Shown piece after piece: positions 1-11,899 of a stretch of DNA of 64,000 bases. This DNA is from Biomphalaria glabrata. Taxonomy: Eukaryota; Mollusca; Gastropoda; Planorbidae. The stretch covers positions 10,268,011 through 10,332,010 of the forward strand of contig NC_074725.1 in NCBI RefSeq assembly GCF_947242115.1, given 5' to 3'. A program made the position numbers and the translations under genes. The stretch's first letter is position 1, and each line of letters begins with the position of its first letter. The notes under the pieces are model-generated. The model ran no database searches. It was not told the DNA's origin and saw only the letters and a list, made by a program, of their open reading frames with translations.

Positions 1-1199
1 TGATTACTTGACTTCATTTCAATGTCTGACTTTATTTAGTTTAATGATGTCCCCTAGTCGTCTCAACTCATTTCCTAGTCATGGTGAATGGAAGTTCACA
101 AGACCATGAAGCCTTTGGAAAGGTCAACGGTCAACGAAAGCGAGTGTTGGGTGAGAGATGGTTGATGATACCCATAAGTATGGCACGCGAGACATATGCG
201 GCCCATAAAGCGTTGCTATCCCGCCCACATATCGTCTGCTCACAAAGTATAATAAAGCCGCAGACGGGCAGGGGCTTGGTTTCATTAAACTCCACATTAT
301 TTTTTTCAGTGACATGCGTGTGGAAAATGTTTACACTCCTCAGGTCAAATAAGGCATCGCTAAGGCTTTGATAAGTCTTTAATGATTATCTCTTCGGCGG
401 GTCGAGGGAGCAAACAAATACTACTTAAGATATACCGGTACTGAATCAGCGGGTCCAAAACTGAGATAGGAAACATAATCCTATATGTCAAGACTTTAGA
501 AAGAAGGTACAGGAGCTTTCAATAAAAGTATTTTGAAATAATGTTTTCTTTTCTTTTCGGATTATATTTTAACTTACAATAACAACCAAGTCAACATATC
601 CACGCCCAGACCAAATAACACTTGAGTATTGAGTAGTCAAGTTTATCGAGAAATTGTTCATTGTTATATACCCTTACAAGAATTTTCTAGAATAAGATAA
701 AATAGTCTGTTATTTCCATAATTTTTATAGTGATGATATAGATGTTTTTATTACCGCAAAAAGGTAATAAAATCGATTTTCTTTTCTGCATTTACTAAGG
801 AATTAATTCACATGTAATCCTACTCCTGCCAATTACTTCAATAGTTCCTGGATGACCAATTCAGGTCTCCTGGAACACAGAGAAACTCTCCAACATGAGA
901 ACTTTGCACTGGTTATCTACTATATATACGTGAAAAATACCATTCATTGATCATGAGATCTTTTAAACTGTCCTACATATCCACACCAAATTTCCTGCAC
1001 AAGTTCCTTTTACCTCTAGGTACTAATTAAAATGGTTTTTCACAGAATCGCAAACTTTGGACCGCTATTCGCGAAAAAAACAACCTCAATCTGTTTAAAA
1101 CCTTTGCATTTTATTTTCGGTATTTCCCCAAAAGGTCAAAGTTTATAAAGAAAGCATAAATAGAAATATCTCACAAATTTCGTACTTATAAATCTTTTT
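1..1199. other. AT-rich intergenic DNA
   Basis: No coding exon, RNA gene or recognisable mobile-element end is visible. The short open frames around 81-371 overlap each other on both strands and lack splice sites or family resemblance, so they are treated as chance. Confidence 0.5.
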
Positions 1200-1342
1200 T
1201 TTTTTCTTTTTTTCTCTAAGTGTACTCATTTTTAATATACTACCTTACGTCATTTCCACTTCCTTTTAGGCGCGGTCAAATTAAAAACAAAATCAATCCT
1301 AATAGTATTAAGATAGATCTAGTCTTTTTCTTTCTTTTTGTT

Positions 1343-1345
<3 letters not shown>

Positions 1346-1403
<58 letters not shown>

Positions 1404-1406
1404 GAA
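1346..1406. repeat. (GA)n microsatellite
   Basis: About 60 bases of nearly pure GA, with one GG interruption near 1393. It is followed by an A-rich stretch to about 1470. Open frames through it encode only Glu-Arg or Ser-Leu runs and are artefacts. Confidence 0.95.
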
Positions 1407-2559
1407 AGCAAGTAATGGTACACAAAAAAAAACAAACACAAAAAAAACAAACAACAAAAACAAAACAACTAAATCCTAACAGCATTAAAAAGAAATCTAT
1501 ATCAAATGTTATTTCGCTACATTTAAAAAGGGGTGAGATAAAAGATTAGAGTTAATAAAACCAAATGGATATTTCCTTTTTATTTCTAGAACAAAAGAAC
1601 CAAAATAAATGTAGAATGGGGAACGTCAATGTTGCATTCAATTCTGGTCTTTGGAGAATGCATTTTTTTTCTCCAGGGCGGGCAGGCCTGAAACTTCTGG
1701 TATGAAGAATGTATTTGGTTTACCGCACATGCTTTCATTATCATTAAAGGTTGAAAAAAAAGAGGGGGAGGCGGTCAAGTTCGAAATATAATAGAGATTG
1801 AACAGAGAGGCTTAAGAAAAGTCATAGGAGGAGTGCGTGTATGTGTCGGGGCGCATTATGGAGCGGGTCTTTCCAAATCAAGTCAAAGTCCAAGTTGGAG
1901 AAATTACGATGCGCATGTTAAAACAAAATGGGGGGTTCTATAGAGCGAAAAGAGAGAGATGGACGGACAGACAGAAAACGAAATAGAGAGCGGTCGTAAT
2001 AGCAATATAAAGCCTAGGAACAAACCAACAGCAATAAAAGTAAAAGGCGGAGTATATCCCTTGTGTTTGGAATCTTATTTTATAAAAAGCGCTCGCTTTT
2101 ATTTTATTTATTTTTGTCTTAAAATAGATAATAAAGTTTCCAAAAATTATTTCATATTAAATCTGTATCTTTTATTGTTCAAGTACTTTAGACTTACCCG
2201 AGATAGGGTTTAGTCAATCCAATTTTTATAAATATCAAATAGCTATAAAAAAAAAAAAGAGTTTAAAAAAATTGGCTTGACAATCCGTTTGAAATCACAA
2301 TCCAATTGTCTCCCTTTGAACTCTTGAGACTGGTTCGCTTCTGATAAGAACACTCCTGAAATATACGCTGATTAGGTATTTGTGTGAGTGCGTGTGTGTT
2401 TCTGTATGAGAGTGAAGGAAGGAGCGCGTGAGAGTGTACGATGAGAGCAAAGAAAATGGACAGACATCAAGGCAAGAAAGTCAACTCATTCCGACGGGTT
2501 CTGTGCACGCTTCTCCATCACTTGAGGAGCTGGGCTGAGCTGAGAGAGTTGTGCGCGAG

Positions 2560-2790
2560 TGGGAGGGAGAGAGACAGAGAGAAAGAGAGAGAGAGAGAGA
2601 GCGAAAGATGGCGAGAGAAAGAGAGAGATGGTACAAGTGAGAGATGGAGGGAGTGAGTAAAAAGAGAGATAGCACTAGAGATATGGTGATAGAGATATGA
2701 CGAGAAAAAGAGAGAGATAGAGAGAGAGAGAGAATGTGAAAGAGAAAAGGAGATGGAGAAAGAGAAAAATGGCCATGGAAAGAAAGATGA
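2560..2790. repeat. Degenerate GA-rich repeat
   Basis: Purine-rich tract made of GAGAGA blocks broken by GATGG and AAAG. It looks like an old expanded microsatellite. Between the previous microsatellite and this one (1407-2559) I see only AT-rich DNA with short GA and TG runs. Confidence 0.85.
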
Positions 2791-3039
2791 CGAGAGAAAA
2801 AGAGATCAAAAGAGATGGTGCATTATAACCACATAGAGCGCTTAGGTTTTCAACTGTCCCTCACCTTGCTGGACTGTCCACTTACAAACCAAGCCACCAT
2901 GCACTGGTTCCGTTTCTCTTTTCACTTAGGCGCCTGTGTAGGGCAGAAGGCAGAGTTATTATAATATTGAAGCTTATAATAAGTTAACAAATTCTCAAAT
3001 AGAACATTGCTATTGAAATATTATCTTATGTTATACACT

Positions 3040-3250
3040 ACAGACGTTCCTTCGAAAGAGAAGAGAATGACGTCCTTATAGGTACTATCCACGTATTCAT
3101 CTAGTCGTGCATGTTAAGTAGAGTTTAAACTCTCCTAATATTGATCTTCCTGGCATAGTTGGCTGATTCATGCAACCCGCTCTATGCTCTAATGGAGCGT
3201 TTGTACGACTATGTCTCAGCATCTGTATTATGGAATAAGAAATGTGCCTT
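3040..3250 (-). mobile_element. LINE 3' fragment (CR1/L2-like tail)
   Basis: Read on the minus strand, this resembles the C-terminal tail of the non-LTR element at 15656-15905: degraded forms of the AIRAWNGLPE and ARK...EFK segments are followed by a stop. It is diverged and 5'-truncated. From 3251 to about 4330 nothing else is recognisable. Confidence 0.5.
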
Positions 3251-4329
3251 TATGTAAATTCGGTTTTATGAGTTTGAATATCTTGTAATATTTGCTTAGG
3301 TAAAAGTCGTTTGCTTCGAATATGGTAAAGTTGCTAGGATCTAGAAAAAAAAAATTTAATTGGTTTAATTGTTTGCTTAGTGTATAGAATATATTTTCCT
3401 TAGATACTCATAGATGCGTACAAAAGATGAAAAGTTCTACTATGTGTGTACAGACACTTGACGATGAGGTTGTGTAGCCCATGCAAAGACTAGCTCCAGC
3501 GTGTCCCCGAGGAATGACGTCATATTCCCATAGGAGCTTGAGAGTTTTTTAAGCTTGTTGCTTGGCCATGTGGTACCATCGTTGAAGTAAACCAGCACAC
3601 ACACACACTGGATTACTTTGTCTTCTTCTTAATCCCCTTCATTTTTATTGCGTCTGGAAGTTTGAATGTGGCCAGTTTTTTTGTTTTTTTTTAAAGTTCA
3701 TCTCTCCAGTACTACGTCCTGTGACGTTTGTGCACTTATTTTATGTTCAAAAGATTTTATGAAAACAAAACAAACCCCAAAAAATAATAAACCCTACAAA
3801 ACACTTTGTCTCTTGTGAGACCCATCGTGGTCGTGTTTACTACACTGGTGGTTCTTTCACCCGAAGCTTGGCAGAGTCTGCTGTGAGTCGGCTGTGACTA
3901 AATTAGCCACTTCTAAAACTTTGCCACATTATCTGTTTGTTTTACAGGTTTCACACGTTCCAGCAGGAATAAAGATTATTAAAGATTATTTAAAATTCTT
4001 ACGTCCCAGCCCTAATCTCCTGCCAGAGGCGGACATAGAAGGGCGAGGGGCCCTGGGGCGAGTGTCCTGCACGGGGCGAGTGTTTCACTCTAAGTCAGTG
4101 AGCGGTAATCGTAGACTATATATATATCATACCATATAATAAATACTCGCTCATTAGCCTCTAATAGGCCTTGTTATTGTTACCTTAATGTAATACTGTA
4201 ATAGTAATAGTACTGTACTATCGGCTACTTTACACACTGTATTGTAATTATTCTGCATGTAATATTTTGTCCCCACCCTGTAATATTAATTTAGTGGGCC
4301 CTTTAATCAAAGTGCATCAAAAACTAGAG

Positions 4330-4470
4330 CATAATTTCTGCTATCGCGGGGCCCCCTCAGGACTGTGGAAGATGGAAGCGGGAAGGTTCGAACTCGGGAC
4401 GATCGTGATGAGTGTCCGAAGCGCGCACAACATGACCAGTCAGCCATCCATGTATTGTTCTTACAGTTAA
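4330..4470 (-). repeat. tRNA-headed SINE fragment (family 2)
   Basis: On the minus strand this reads GGCTGACTGGTCATG then TGCGCGCT then GAGTTCGAAC, matching the A-box/B-box layout of the copy at 11715-11890. Only the head is recognisable. Confidence 0.5.
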
Positions 4471-4554
4471 CCTGGCCAATTAGCATTTCTTTGTACAACT
4501 CAATCCGTCAGTCTGGTCCACATCTCGTACAGGTCACTTCTTTCACTTCCCACC

Positions 4555-4770
4555 TTCTCGGATCAAGTTGAACCTTGGCACAATTATTCATTGTCCCTAA
4601 CAGAACATGAATCAATAATAACAAAAAAAAACAAACCCAATTAATTAATTAGTGGTAATTTATTAAATATGAATGATATAGAAAAATGGGAGGTAAATCT
4701 TAGAGTATTTAGATACATGGCTGTTAATGTACAGTTCTTTCCCTTATATAAACGTTCCTTTTTTTAAAGT
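4555..4770 (-). repeat. AT-rich dispersed repeat (family 3), minus orientation
   Basis: Contains the minus-strand signature CAACTTGATCCGAGAA followed by an AATTAATTAA-rich body. The same signature recurs at least a dozen times in the window (for example at 11340, 14500, 19210, 36430, 48110, 52560 and 62000). It has no coding potential and its class is unknown. Confidence 0.6.
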
Positions 4771-5391
4771 ATTTAAAAATATTTTGCTTGTTTCTTTTCC
4801 AGTTGAAATTGTTCTAAGAGCAGTGTAATCTGAACATTGGACAGTCATCCTTAATTGACCCTAACCTTGGCTTTTTGAGTCGTTACAGTAGACTTTATTG
4901 ATTTTCCTGTCTAGTTTCTGGGACCAACAGACTTCTTTCAGTGCCTTCGTCACTTTTCTCGTGCCTGTCACACTACTTCATCACTATTTCAGATGGAGAA
5001 GAGTGTCATTGAAACTGGGTCAGGCATCACGACATCTTCCGGTACTAAGAAATCACTAATTTCATGGACGAATAACATTAGAGTTCGTCGCTAGGTCGTT
5101 GCGTGGGTCAAGGATTCCCCATACTGTATGAACAGAGAGAGCTGAAAAAGACATTTCAAAAGTTTGTCGTCAAGGTGCAAAGATTGAAAATATTGATCTA
5201 TGTGCTTTGAAATACCACCGTTACTATTGTCGATGATGTTATGTAGCCAGTACAATATATTGTATATTTCTTAGAAAAGTGCCACATGAAATCTTGGTGG
5301 ACTCATCAAACAATAAAATATATTGTTTAACAGAAATACTTTTAATTCTGATGTCCTTTCTGAAAATATTAATACCTGCCTTTTTTACCTG

Positions 5392-5478
5392 CCTGGGTGA
5401 ACCTATTCGGGGGCCGATTTTGAGTTTGTGTTTCCACACAAACTCTCTTTGTAACCTTGTTTTACTTTAACTTACAAT
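5392..5478 (-). repeat. Dispersed repeat with 9-bp stem-loop (copy 1)
   Basis: The stem AGTTTGTGT / ACACAAACT at 5423-5444 encloses a four-base loop. It sits between GGGGGCCGATTTTG and AAGGTTACAAAGAG (reverse complement). The same hairpin and flanks recur at 33395-33485 and 53405-53475. Confidence 0.6.
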
Positions 5479-5789
5479 AACACAAATGACAAACAAGTTA
5501 ACATAAAACATTCTATCTCTATTGTCCATTTTTTCTCTCTCTCTCTCTTTACCCCTCCCACCCCGTCAATACAATACTTTGATACATTTTAATTGGAAGC
5601 AGGCGTGTAATGACGTAGTATTCCAGTTACCTGAAAATTGAAGTCTTAGATTGCTATTCATTTATTGATCACCTTATACTAGGTCGGATATATTTAGCAT
5701 TTTATTTTGTGTTTATTCTAAATGAAATATTCTCCAAAAGTCTACTGCGTCACGAATCGATACTGTGACATCATTCTACTTCTTTCTAG

Positions 5790-6003
5790 AAACGTGTCAG
5801 GTCTTATCTTCTTATCTTATATAAAACAGACCTTACTTCAAAAAAAAAAAAGAAGTCATGCATTTAGTCATGCATATTAACCAATGACCTAAATTCTGCC
5901 AAGTCACTGGTTTTCCTGGCTTGCTCAGGCAACCCATTCCATGCTCTAATAGCAATAGGGAAGAAGGAGTATTTGTACAAATTTGTCCTAGCATATGGAT
6001 AGG
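5790..6003 (-). mobile_element. LINE C-terminus and 3' UTR (split by an insertion)
   Basis: On the minus strand this encodes the tail YPYARTNLYKYSFFP then AIRAWNGLPEQARKT and ends ...NMHD-stop, followed by a 3' tail with T-rich and ATAAGATAAG motifs. It is the 3' half of the LINE whose upstream part is at 9123-9442. The two halves are separated by the hAT-like element at 6004-9122. Clade is probably CR1/L2-like, by tail resemblance only. Confidence 0.8.
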
Positions 6004-6384
6004 CAGTGATTCCCAAAGTGGTCTATATAGACCCCCAGGGGTCTACGAAGACTCCCAATGGGTCTACGAAAGTGAAAAAATAAATTGGGGGTCTATGCAC
6101 TGGCGGATCCAGGGGGGGGCGGTAGGGGCGATCGCCCCCCCCCACTCGGCCGACCCCCTCCCCCCCCGAAGGGGGGGTGGCGGACGAACTTTAGTATAGG
6201 ATTCACACAATTTGTATACGAATTTATTACTTATGTTAAAAATATATACTAATATTTTATATTTCAACCTATTTTTAGATTATTTCGCCCCCCCCCCTCT
6301 AGTATGTTGGCCGATTTGGTGGGGTCGGGAGGGGGCGATGGTATCAATCCCGCCCCCCCCCCCCTTAACTTTCGAGTGGGGGGG

Positions 6385-6830
6385 GCGGTCCAATTTATTG
6401 GTAGAAATCACATCCTGCTAACAAAATCAATTAAATATCTATATCCTTGTAACTTGTTATTGATATTTTAACCGATCTTTATATTATGTCGTTCCCTGTT
6501 TGCCGATTGGTGGGGGGAGGGGACGAATACCTCTTCTGCCCTTCCCACCTAAACCCTTTGAGTGGGGGGGGGGCGGTCCGTTTTTATTGAGAAATCATAG
6601 TTTGTGAACAAAATTAGTTGAATTAATATATACATTTTATATTATGTCGCTCCCTTTCTGGTATTTTGACCGATTCGGTGGGGTGAGGGGGGGGGCGATT
6701 GCATGTACTGCCCTCCCCACTCTAGCCCTCTGATTGCTGGGGGGGGGGCGGTCCTATTTTTGTGGAGAATCATAGTTTTTGAATAAAATTAGTTGAATAT
6801 CTATATAATATAAACTACGTATTGATATGT
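6385..6830. repeat. Degenerate 175-188-bp tandem repeat
   Basis: Three units start with G-run plus GCGGTCC near 6385, 6573 and 6748. Each continues with an ATTGAGAAATCATAG-like block and an AAATTAGTTGAA block. It lies inside the 6098-8279 element. Confidence 0.75.
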
Positions 6831-7559
6831 GACCCATTGTAAATATGTCGTACCACACTCTAATCTCAAATTGTATCATTAGAAAATTTAAATGAAAAAG
6901 GGTTGTACCAGGTGGGAGGACAAATCAATACTTTTTCTTTTTGTATTATAGTTAAGAAATTACAAAATTAAAAAAATCTGTCACTAATATAATTTATATA
7001 TACTATAAATTAAATTCTTATATCGAGTCGCCCCATACCTATTCTTTAATGCCAAATGCAATCTTTAGCAGAAATTAGTAAAGGAGCGAGGATTAATCGT
7101 TTTCACTCTACCGCCATTACCATTTCCAGACAGAGTTTTTGTAATTTCACATGAAGTTATCATAAGTATTTTAAGAAAGACTTTGCATTGGAAAAGTTAG
7201 AATTCAAACGAAATTTTTCAGTATAAGAGTCATGATTGAGATGAGTTCTAAACTCAAATAACATTTTCATAGTCGCCTTTTCCCAACCTTTACTCAATCT
7301 GATATTTTTCTAGCTAAATAAATTTGGGACTATAACTCACAATTTATGCTAGAGTTTTCTTGAATACTATTTATCGAATAAGTTTTTTTTCGGCGGCGAT
7401 CCTCAAACCAAAAATCTAAATACGTGGGGTATCCTATCTTTTCAAGGAACAAATCGGTTTTATTTGCAATGTATTATGGGTCTATAAATTCAAATTAGAA
7501 TATTTTTCAAGTACAACATTATTCGAAAGGTCGTTTTTTAATAGTATGAATAATGAGCT

Positions 7560-8012
7560 TCAGGTCAGGAGAATGCGTTTCTGCAGTGAAGAATGCAAGA
7601 AAACGCTTTTGGCGTCGGGGCTTCGCCCCGAACTTCATTTATGGGTAATGAGTTGTAGATGTCAGGAGAATGCGTTTCTGCAATGAAGAATGCAAGAAAA
7701 CGCTTTTCGCCCCGAACTCCATTGATGAATAATGAGCTGTACTTGTCAGGAGAATGCGTTTCTGCAGTGAAAAAAGCAAGAAAACGCTTTTGGCGTCGGG
7801 GCTTCGCCCCGAACTACATTGTGAAGAATGAGCTGTACTTGTCAGGAGAATGCGTATCTGCAGTCAAAAAAGCAAGAAAACGCTTATGGCGTCACGGCTT
7901 CGCCCCGAACTCCATTGATGAATAATGAGCTGTACTTGTCAGGAGAATGCGTTTCTGCAGTGAAAAAAGCAAGAAAACGCTTATGGCGTCGGGGCGTCGC
8001 CCCGAACTTCAC
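7560..8012. repeat. 95-bp tandem repeat ending in a GC hairpin
   Basis: Five units begin TCAGGAGAATGCG at 7564, 7660, 7746, 7841 and 7937. Most units end in the hairpin CGGGGCTTCGCCCCG; the second unit lacks part of it. Open frames run through the array but only reflect the repeat. Confidence 0.9.
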
Positions 8013-8088
8013 CAGAGAACCTTATAGCGCTGCCCCAGTTGTTTTGGTTTTCGCCGAAGGTTGAGAAATGCTGCTTTTTTTATTCTCA

Positions 8089-8093
<5 letters not shown>

Positions 8094-8126
<33 letters not shown>

Positions 8127-8180
8127 TATGTGTGTGCGTGTGTGTGTGCGTGTGTGTGTGTGTGTGCGCGCGCGCGCGCT
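8094..8180. repeat. (TA)n(TG)n(CG)n compound microsatellite
   Basis: A run of TATATA passes into TGTGTG and then CGCGCG. Just downstream, 8207-8236 holds two pairs of TTAGGG-type telomere-like hexamers. Confidence 0.9.
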
Positions 8181-9122
8181 GTATGCACGTTTATGCGTAG
8201 GGTTAGGGTTTACTGGGCGTTAGGGTTAGGGTTTGGAAAAAAATCGCCCCCCCACTCCAAAGTTCTGGATCCGCTAGTGGGTCTATGAGATGTCCACGGG
8301 GGTCTACGATCATGGATGGCATTTAAGCCTAGCAAGTCTTGACTTAAATTTTTACATTCCATTAATGTAACTCTTTCATACGCTAATATATTAGTTGTAC
8401 CTCAGTTAATCCTTTAAATATTTCTCATGCTGCAAACTGCCTAAGGGTTGCCGGCTCCTTATTCTACTCCAGGGTGTACCCACAAAACCTTTCCCATATT
8501 GGAGTATAGTTGCAAGGCAGGAGAAGTTTGAATTCACTTTTCCTTCTGCTAGGTGGGTAGCAAGCCAAGGTTAATAAGCCTTTCCTGCTCGAAGCTTACT
8601 GGTTTAGGCGCCAGTTACTCGCTTTTGCCCCTTCTCCTGTTAGTGAAAACAGTTCCGCGGACCCAATATTTAAGCCACACGTGAAAGATCGAAAAATAAA
8701 CGAGAAACTCTTTGCCAAAACTTTTACAATGATATTTAAGACAAATAAATAAATTAATTAATTATTATATAACATCGAAAGGACTACTTCATAGAACAAC
8801 AAATTCCTATATGCTACATAATATCTGTAGCAAGGATATTCAAAAAAAAAAATTCAGTGTGTTTGTTGATTCCAGTAATAAATATTAAATGCTATTTTAA
8901 TTTTTTTAAATTTGAATTTTAGCAATAAAAAAGATAGATCTCTATAAATTTTAATGCTTTAAATGACTTTTTCAATATTCAACTCACTACAGTTAGAAAT
9001 TCGTTGTTTTTTTTAAATGTTGACGAATTTGCAAAAATGCAATACAAGTTAAGCAGGGGGTCTACCGAAAATCAGAAAACATGGCAAGGGGTCTACGAGA
9101 CAAAAAAGTTTGGGAACCACTG

Positions 9123-9442
9123 GGATAGAGAAATGTGGCTTTATCTTTGTGTCTTTCTGAGTATTTTATTAAATTTTGTTTTTGTATTTGAAGATTATGG
9201 TTCAGTGTTTTATGTATAATTGCTACTTTACTTTTAAGTCTTCTATCCTGAAGGCTTTCTAAATTTAGTGATTTTACTAAAGGTGTTATTCTTGTCAAAT
9301 GTGAATATTCGGTTGTTATGAATCTTACTGCTCTATTTTGTGTATGTTCCAGTTTCTTAATGTTTTCTTGAGTTGAGGGGTCCCAAACAGAGGATGCATA
9401 TTCTATTGTTGGCCTAACCAAGGTCGCCATTTTCTCAGGCAT
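9123..9442 (-). mobile_element. LINE reverse-transcriptase C-terminal fragment
   Basis: The minus-strand frame encodes LVRPTIEYASSVWDP then KKLEHTQNRAVRFI, the well-known region after the RT domain of CR1/Jockey/L2-type LINEs, then ERHKDKATFLYP. It continues across the hAT-like insertion into 6003-5790. It is 5'-truncated at about 9442. Confidence 0.9.
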
Positions 9443-9504
9443 ACAGACTTCAGTTTACAAATACAACTCTTAATCCTCCATTATTTAACTCCCATCTCAC
9501 AAGG

Positions 9505-9725
9505 TCGTGGGGCTCGGTGGCTGAGTGTTTAAGCGCTTGGCTACTGAACCTTGTGTCATGGGCTTGAATCTCGATGAAGACTTGGGTTATGACTTTAGGC
9601 AGGAGGGCACCCCAGAGTTCAATCTATTCTAACGGGTATCTGACTTGAGTTGGGGAAAGTAAAAGCAGTTGGTCGTTGTACTGGCCACTTGACACCCTGC
9701 TTGTGATTAAGTGATTAAGTTGATA
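9505..9725 (+). repeat. tRNA-derived SINE (family 1)
   Basis: The head GGCTCGGTGGCTGAGTGTTT resembles a tRNA A-box region and is followed by AAGCGCTTGGCT and a B-box-like CTTGAATCTCG. The body has the diagnostic TGACTTGAGTTGGGGAAAGT, GGTCGTTGTACTGGCCAC and GACACCCTGC blocks shared by the copies at 13592, 17830, 57715 and 59655. The 3' end is missing. Confidence 0.85.
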
Positions 9726-9989
9726 TAAGCAGGTTTCAATATTTTCAGCACGCAACTCATATGATACGCTATAAAGTATAGATTATTAACAACCACAATA
9801 CAAAATAGACACGTGAGGGTGTAAAAGGTGTGCCGACATGATTGTACTGTTTGGCCGGTTGACATTGTTATTATTAGTATAACATTGCTTGTTAATATTC
9901 ACAAGTATTCAATGAACTGATTGTGAGTGATTGTGAGTGTGATATTGACATTCACGGCTGAGAAGCACTAGCTCTCGATCGCTTCTCAT

Positions 9990-10200
9990 GGCGTGAAGCT
10001 GTGAGTTTCAGTAAAAAGCAAGAAGAGTGGCCAGCATGAAAGCGCGCGAAACCATCAAAAGGCTGAGAGAAAAAGTAGGCCTATCTGCAACATGACCAAG
10101 CATGCCATGCCATGTATGCGGCCGGCTTTTTAAAGCGAGGATTGAACTTAACAGCCATCTTCGAGTCCATAGGAAATGAGAAATGTGCTCATCTTCGATC
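9990..10200 (+). mobile_element. LINE 3' end with terminal zinc-finger motif
   Basis: The frame through 10108-10179 encodes CHVCGRLFKARIELNSHLR then VHRK-stop, a C2H2-like finger typical of the extreme C-terminus of one group of snail LINEs. The preceding text is degraded. From 10201 to about 11330 nothing recognisable is present except T/A-rich runs. Confidence 0.6.
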
Positions 10201-11339
10201 ACGAAGAAGGAGCTATATGTAGATATTGTTCAGTATAAGTGGTTGGTTAATGGTCAATCTCACAATCTCGGTCTCTGGAAGAAATTCTTCCCTTTTGGAA
10301 ACTTTTGTTATTGCAAAAATGCTTTGAAACATTAGATGCACTGGTAGCCTTACAATAACAGTGTAGTGCTTCGTAATACATTTTTGTTTCATGCCTATGC
10401 AGAAACAATGAAACACAATAAATTAAAACTAGCTTGTAGAATAGTGGAGACATTATTTAATAATGAATATTTCTATGATTATACTTATAACTTTTTTTAC
10501 TTTATAAATAAAACTTTATTTATAACTGTTTAAAAAAGACATGTATACCGTAGGGTAATCTCCCTTTTCTTAAATATGCTCCCTTGTTTTTTTTTTTGTA
10601 TTACTATTAATAATCAGTAGTTATAAAATGATAAATTTTTATGAATTAATGCTTGCATTAAATTTTCCATTATAACGGTACGCTTTCAGAAGATATAAAG
10701 AAGCAAGAATTATGCAAGCGGCAACCTATCATGATATTAAATTTTCAATATCTGTTCAAGTTTGTTTTTTTTAGATATAAATCTGACAGACGTTCGGTCG
10801 GACAGACAGGGCACACAAAACCATAAGCGGCTTTTCCCCTTTCCAGGGCTGCTCAAAATTGTGATCCTCTATAATGTAAACCATCAGATGAAATGGGCTA
10901 TAAAAGTAAAGGAACTAAGGAAGATCTCAAAGAGCACATAACTCCATCCAGACTAGCAGACAACTTTACCTTATAAGTCATTTCTAGCGATCATAAACCT
11001 TTTTCCTCCCTCGTTCCTGTAATCTGATACCCACAATGACGTCATATCCGTGCAATCGTAAATCAAACTCGTAAATCTTTTTAAATCGACAGTTAAAAAG
11101 AAATTATTTCGTCGACAATGTTGTTTTAGGAGCAGATGATGCAAAAAAAAACAAAAAAAAAAACTTTTCTGAGATGGAAAGCTGACACGGCTGTCGTGTG
11201 GCCAGCTCATGGATACCTCTGGATTTCCGAATCATAATTTCCATTTCGTTATACAAATCATAATTAATGGTGGTGTGAATGTGGAATGGTGCGTGTTGAA
11301 TAAATAACAACAAAATTTAAAAAATTACGTTTCTGTTCA

Positions 11340-11660
11340 CAAAGTTAATATAAGGGAAATAACTGCAATATTTATCTCCCATTTTTTAAATAAATTTTTT
11401 AATTTTTAAAATTTGATTTGTATGTTTTCATCGACAATGCATAATTGTTCAAAGTTTACCTTTTTCGAGATACCAAAACAAAATATTTAATTACCAAAGT
11501 TAATTAACTAATTGGTTATTGTTCTATTGATTCCTGTGTTGTCTGTGAAAATAAATGATTGTTCGAAATTTCAGCTTGATCCGAGATAGGATGTTGGAGA
11601 AATAACATGTACAAACTTTTTACCGGACAGATAGATTAAGTTGATATAATCTTTGTAACG
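11340..11660 (+). repeat. AT-rich dispersed repeat (family 3)
   Basis: Carries the full order of landmarks: TTATCTCCC, a TTAATTAACTAATTGG body, then TTTCAGCTTGATCCGAGA, AACATGTACAAACTTTTTAC and TTGATATAATCTTTGTAA. The last block marks the 3' end in all complete copies. Confidence 0.7.
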
Positions 11661-11714
11661 AAAATAGTTCTAATTGCACAGATGTATTATTGTTAGTCTA
11701 GACATGACTGATCC

Positions 11715-11890
11715 AAACAAATAATGGCTGCCTGCTCGTGCGATATGCGCGCTGGACTGTCGTTTTGACTTCTCGATGGTCTTACCATGTCCGCTCCCAC
11801 CCCCCTTCGTCCTGCGAGAGGTTTTGGACTAAGAAGTAAATATCTTCAACTCTAATGAACATTTAAAGTGAAATGTATGTTTTGTTTTGT
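11715..11890 (+). repeat. tRNA-headed SINE (family 2)
   Basis: Head TGGCTGCCTGCTCGTGCG then CGCGCTGGACTGTCG, followed by GTCCTGCGAGAGGTTTTGG and TAAATATCTTCAACTCT. Related pieces occur at 4330 and 48425. Confidence 0.65.
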
Positions 11891-11899
11891 ATATTAAAT

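Larger units (their letters stand above)
6098..8279. mobile_element. TIR element CACTGGCGGATCCAG, nested in the hAT-like element
   Basis: Left end CACTGGCGGATCCAGGGG; right end, reverse complemented, CACTAGCGGATCCAGAAC. Flanks 6090-6097 and 8280-8287 are the identical 8 bases GGTCTATG, so the boundaries are secure. There is no transposase. The inside is repeat arrays: a 175-188-bp unit at 6385-6830, a 95-bp unit at 7560-8012 and a TA/TG/CG microsatellite at 8094-8180. The 8-bp duplication suggests hAT or another 8-bp-TSD superfamily; the exact class is unknown. Confidence 0.85.
6004..9122. mobile_element. hAT-like DNA transposon, non-autonomous
   Basis: The ends are imperfect inverted repeats: CAGTGATTCCCAAAGTGG at the left and, reverse complemented, CAGTGGTTCCCAAACTTTTT at the right. 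Both carry nearby GTAGACCCC motifs. The flanks look like an imperfect 8-bp target duplication (GGATAG-G and GGATAGAG), and joining them restores the LINE reading frame seen at 15690. The short CAGTG terminus and 8-bp duplication are typical of hAT elements. No transposase frame is visible, and much of its length is a second element nested at 6098-8279. Confidence 0.8.

Noticed and set aside
1220-1549. Open frames across the GA microsatellite
   Set aside because: Low-complexity Glu-Arg / Ser-Leu runs caused by the microsatellite.
7659-8064. Open frames encoding ECVSAVKKARKR repeats
   Set aside because: They are translations of the 95-bp repeat inside a transposable element, without start context or family match.
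9505-9580. tRNA gene
   Set aside because: Only an A/B-box-like head is present and it continues into the SINE body; the same holds for 13820-13875, 18040-18095 and 59870-59910.
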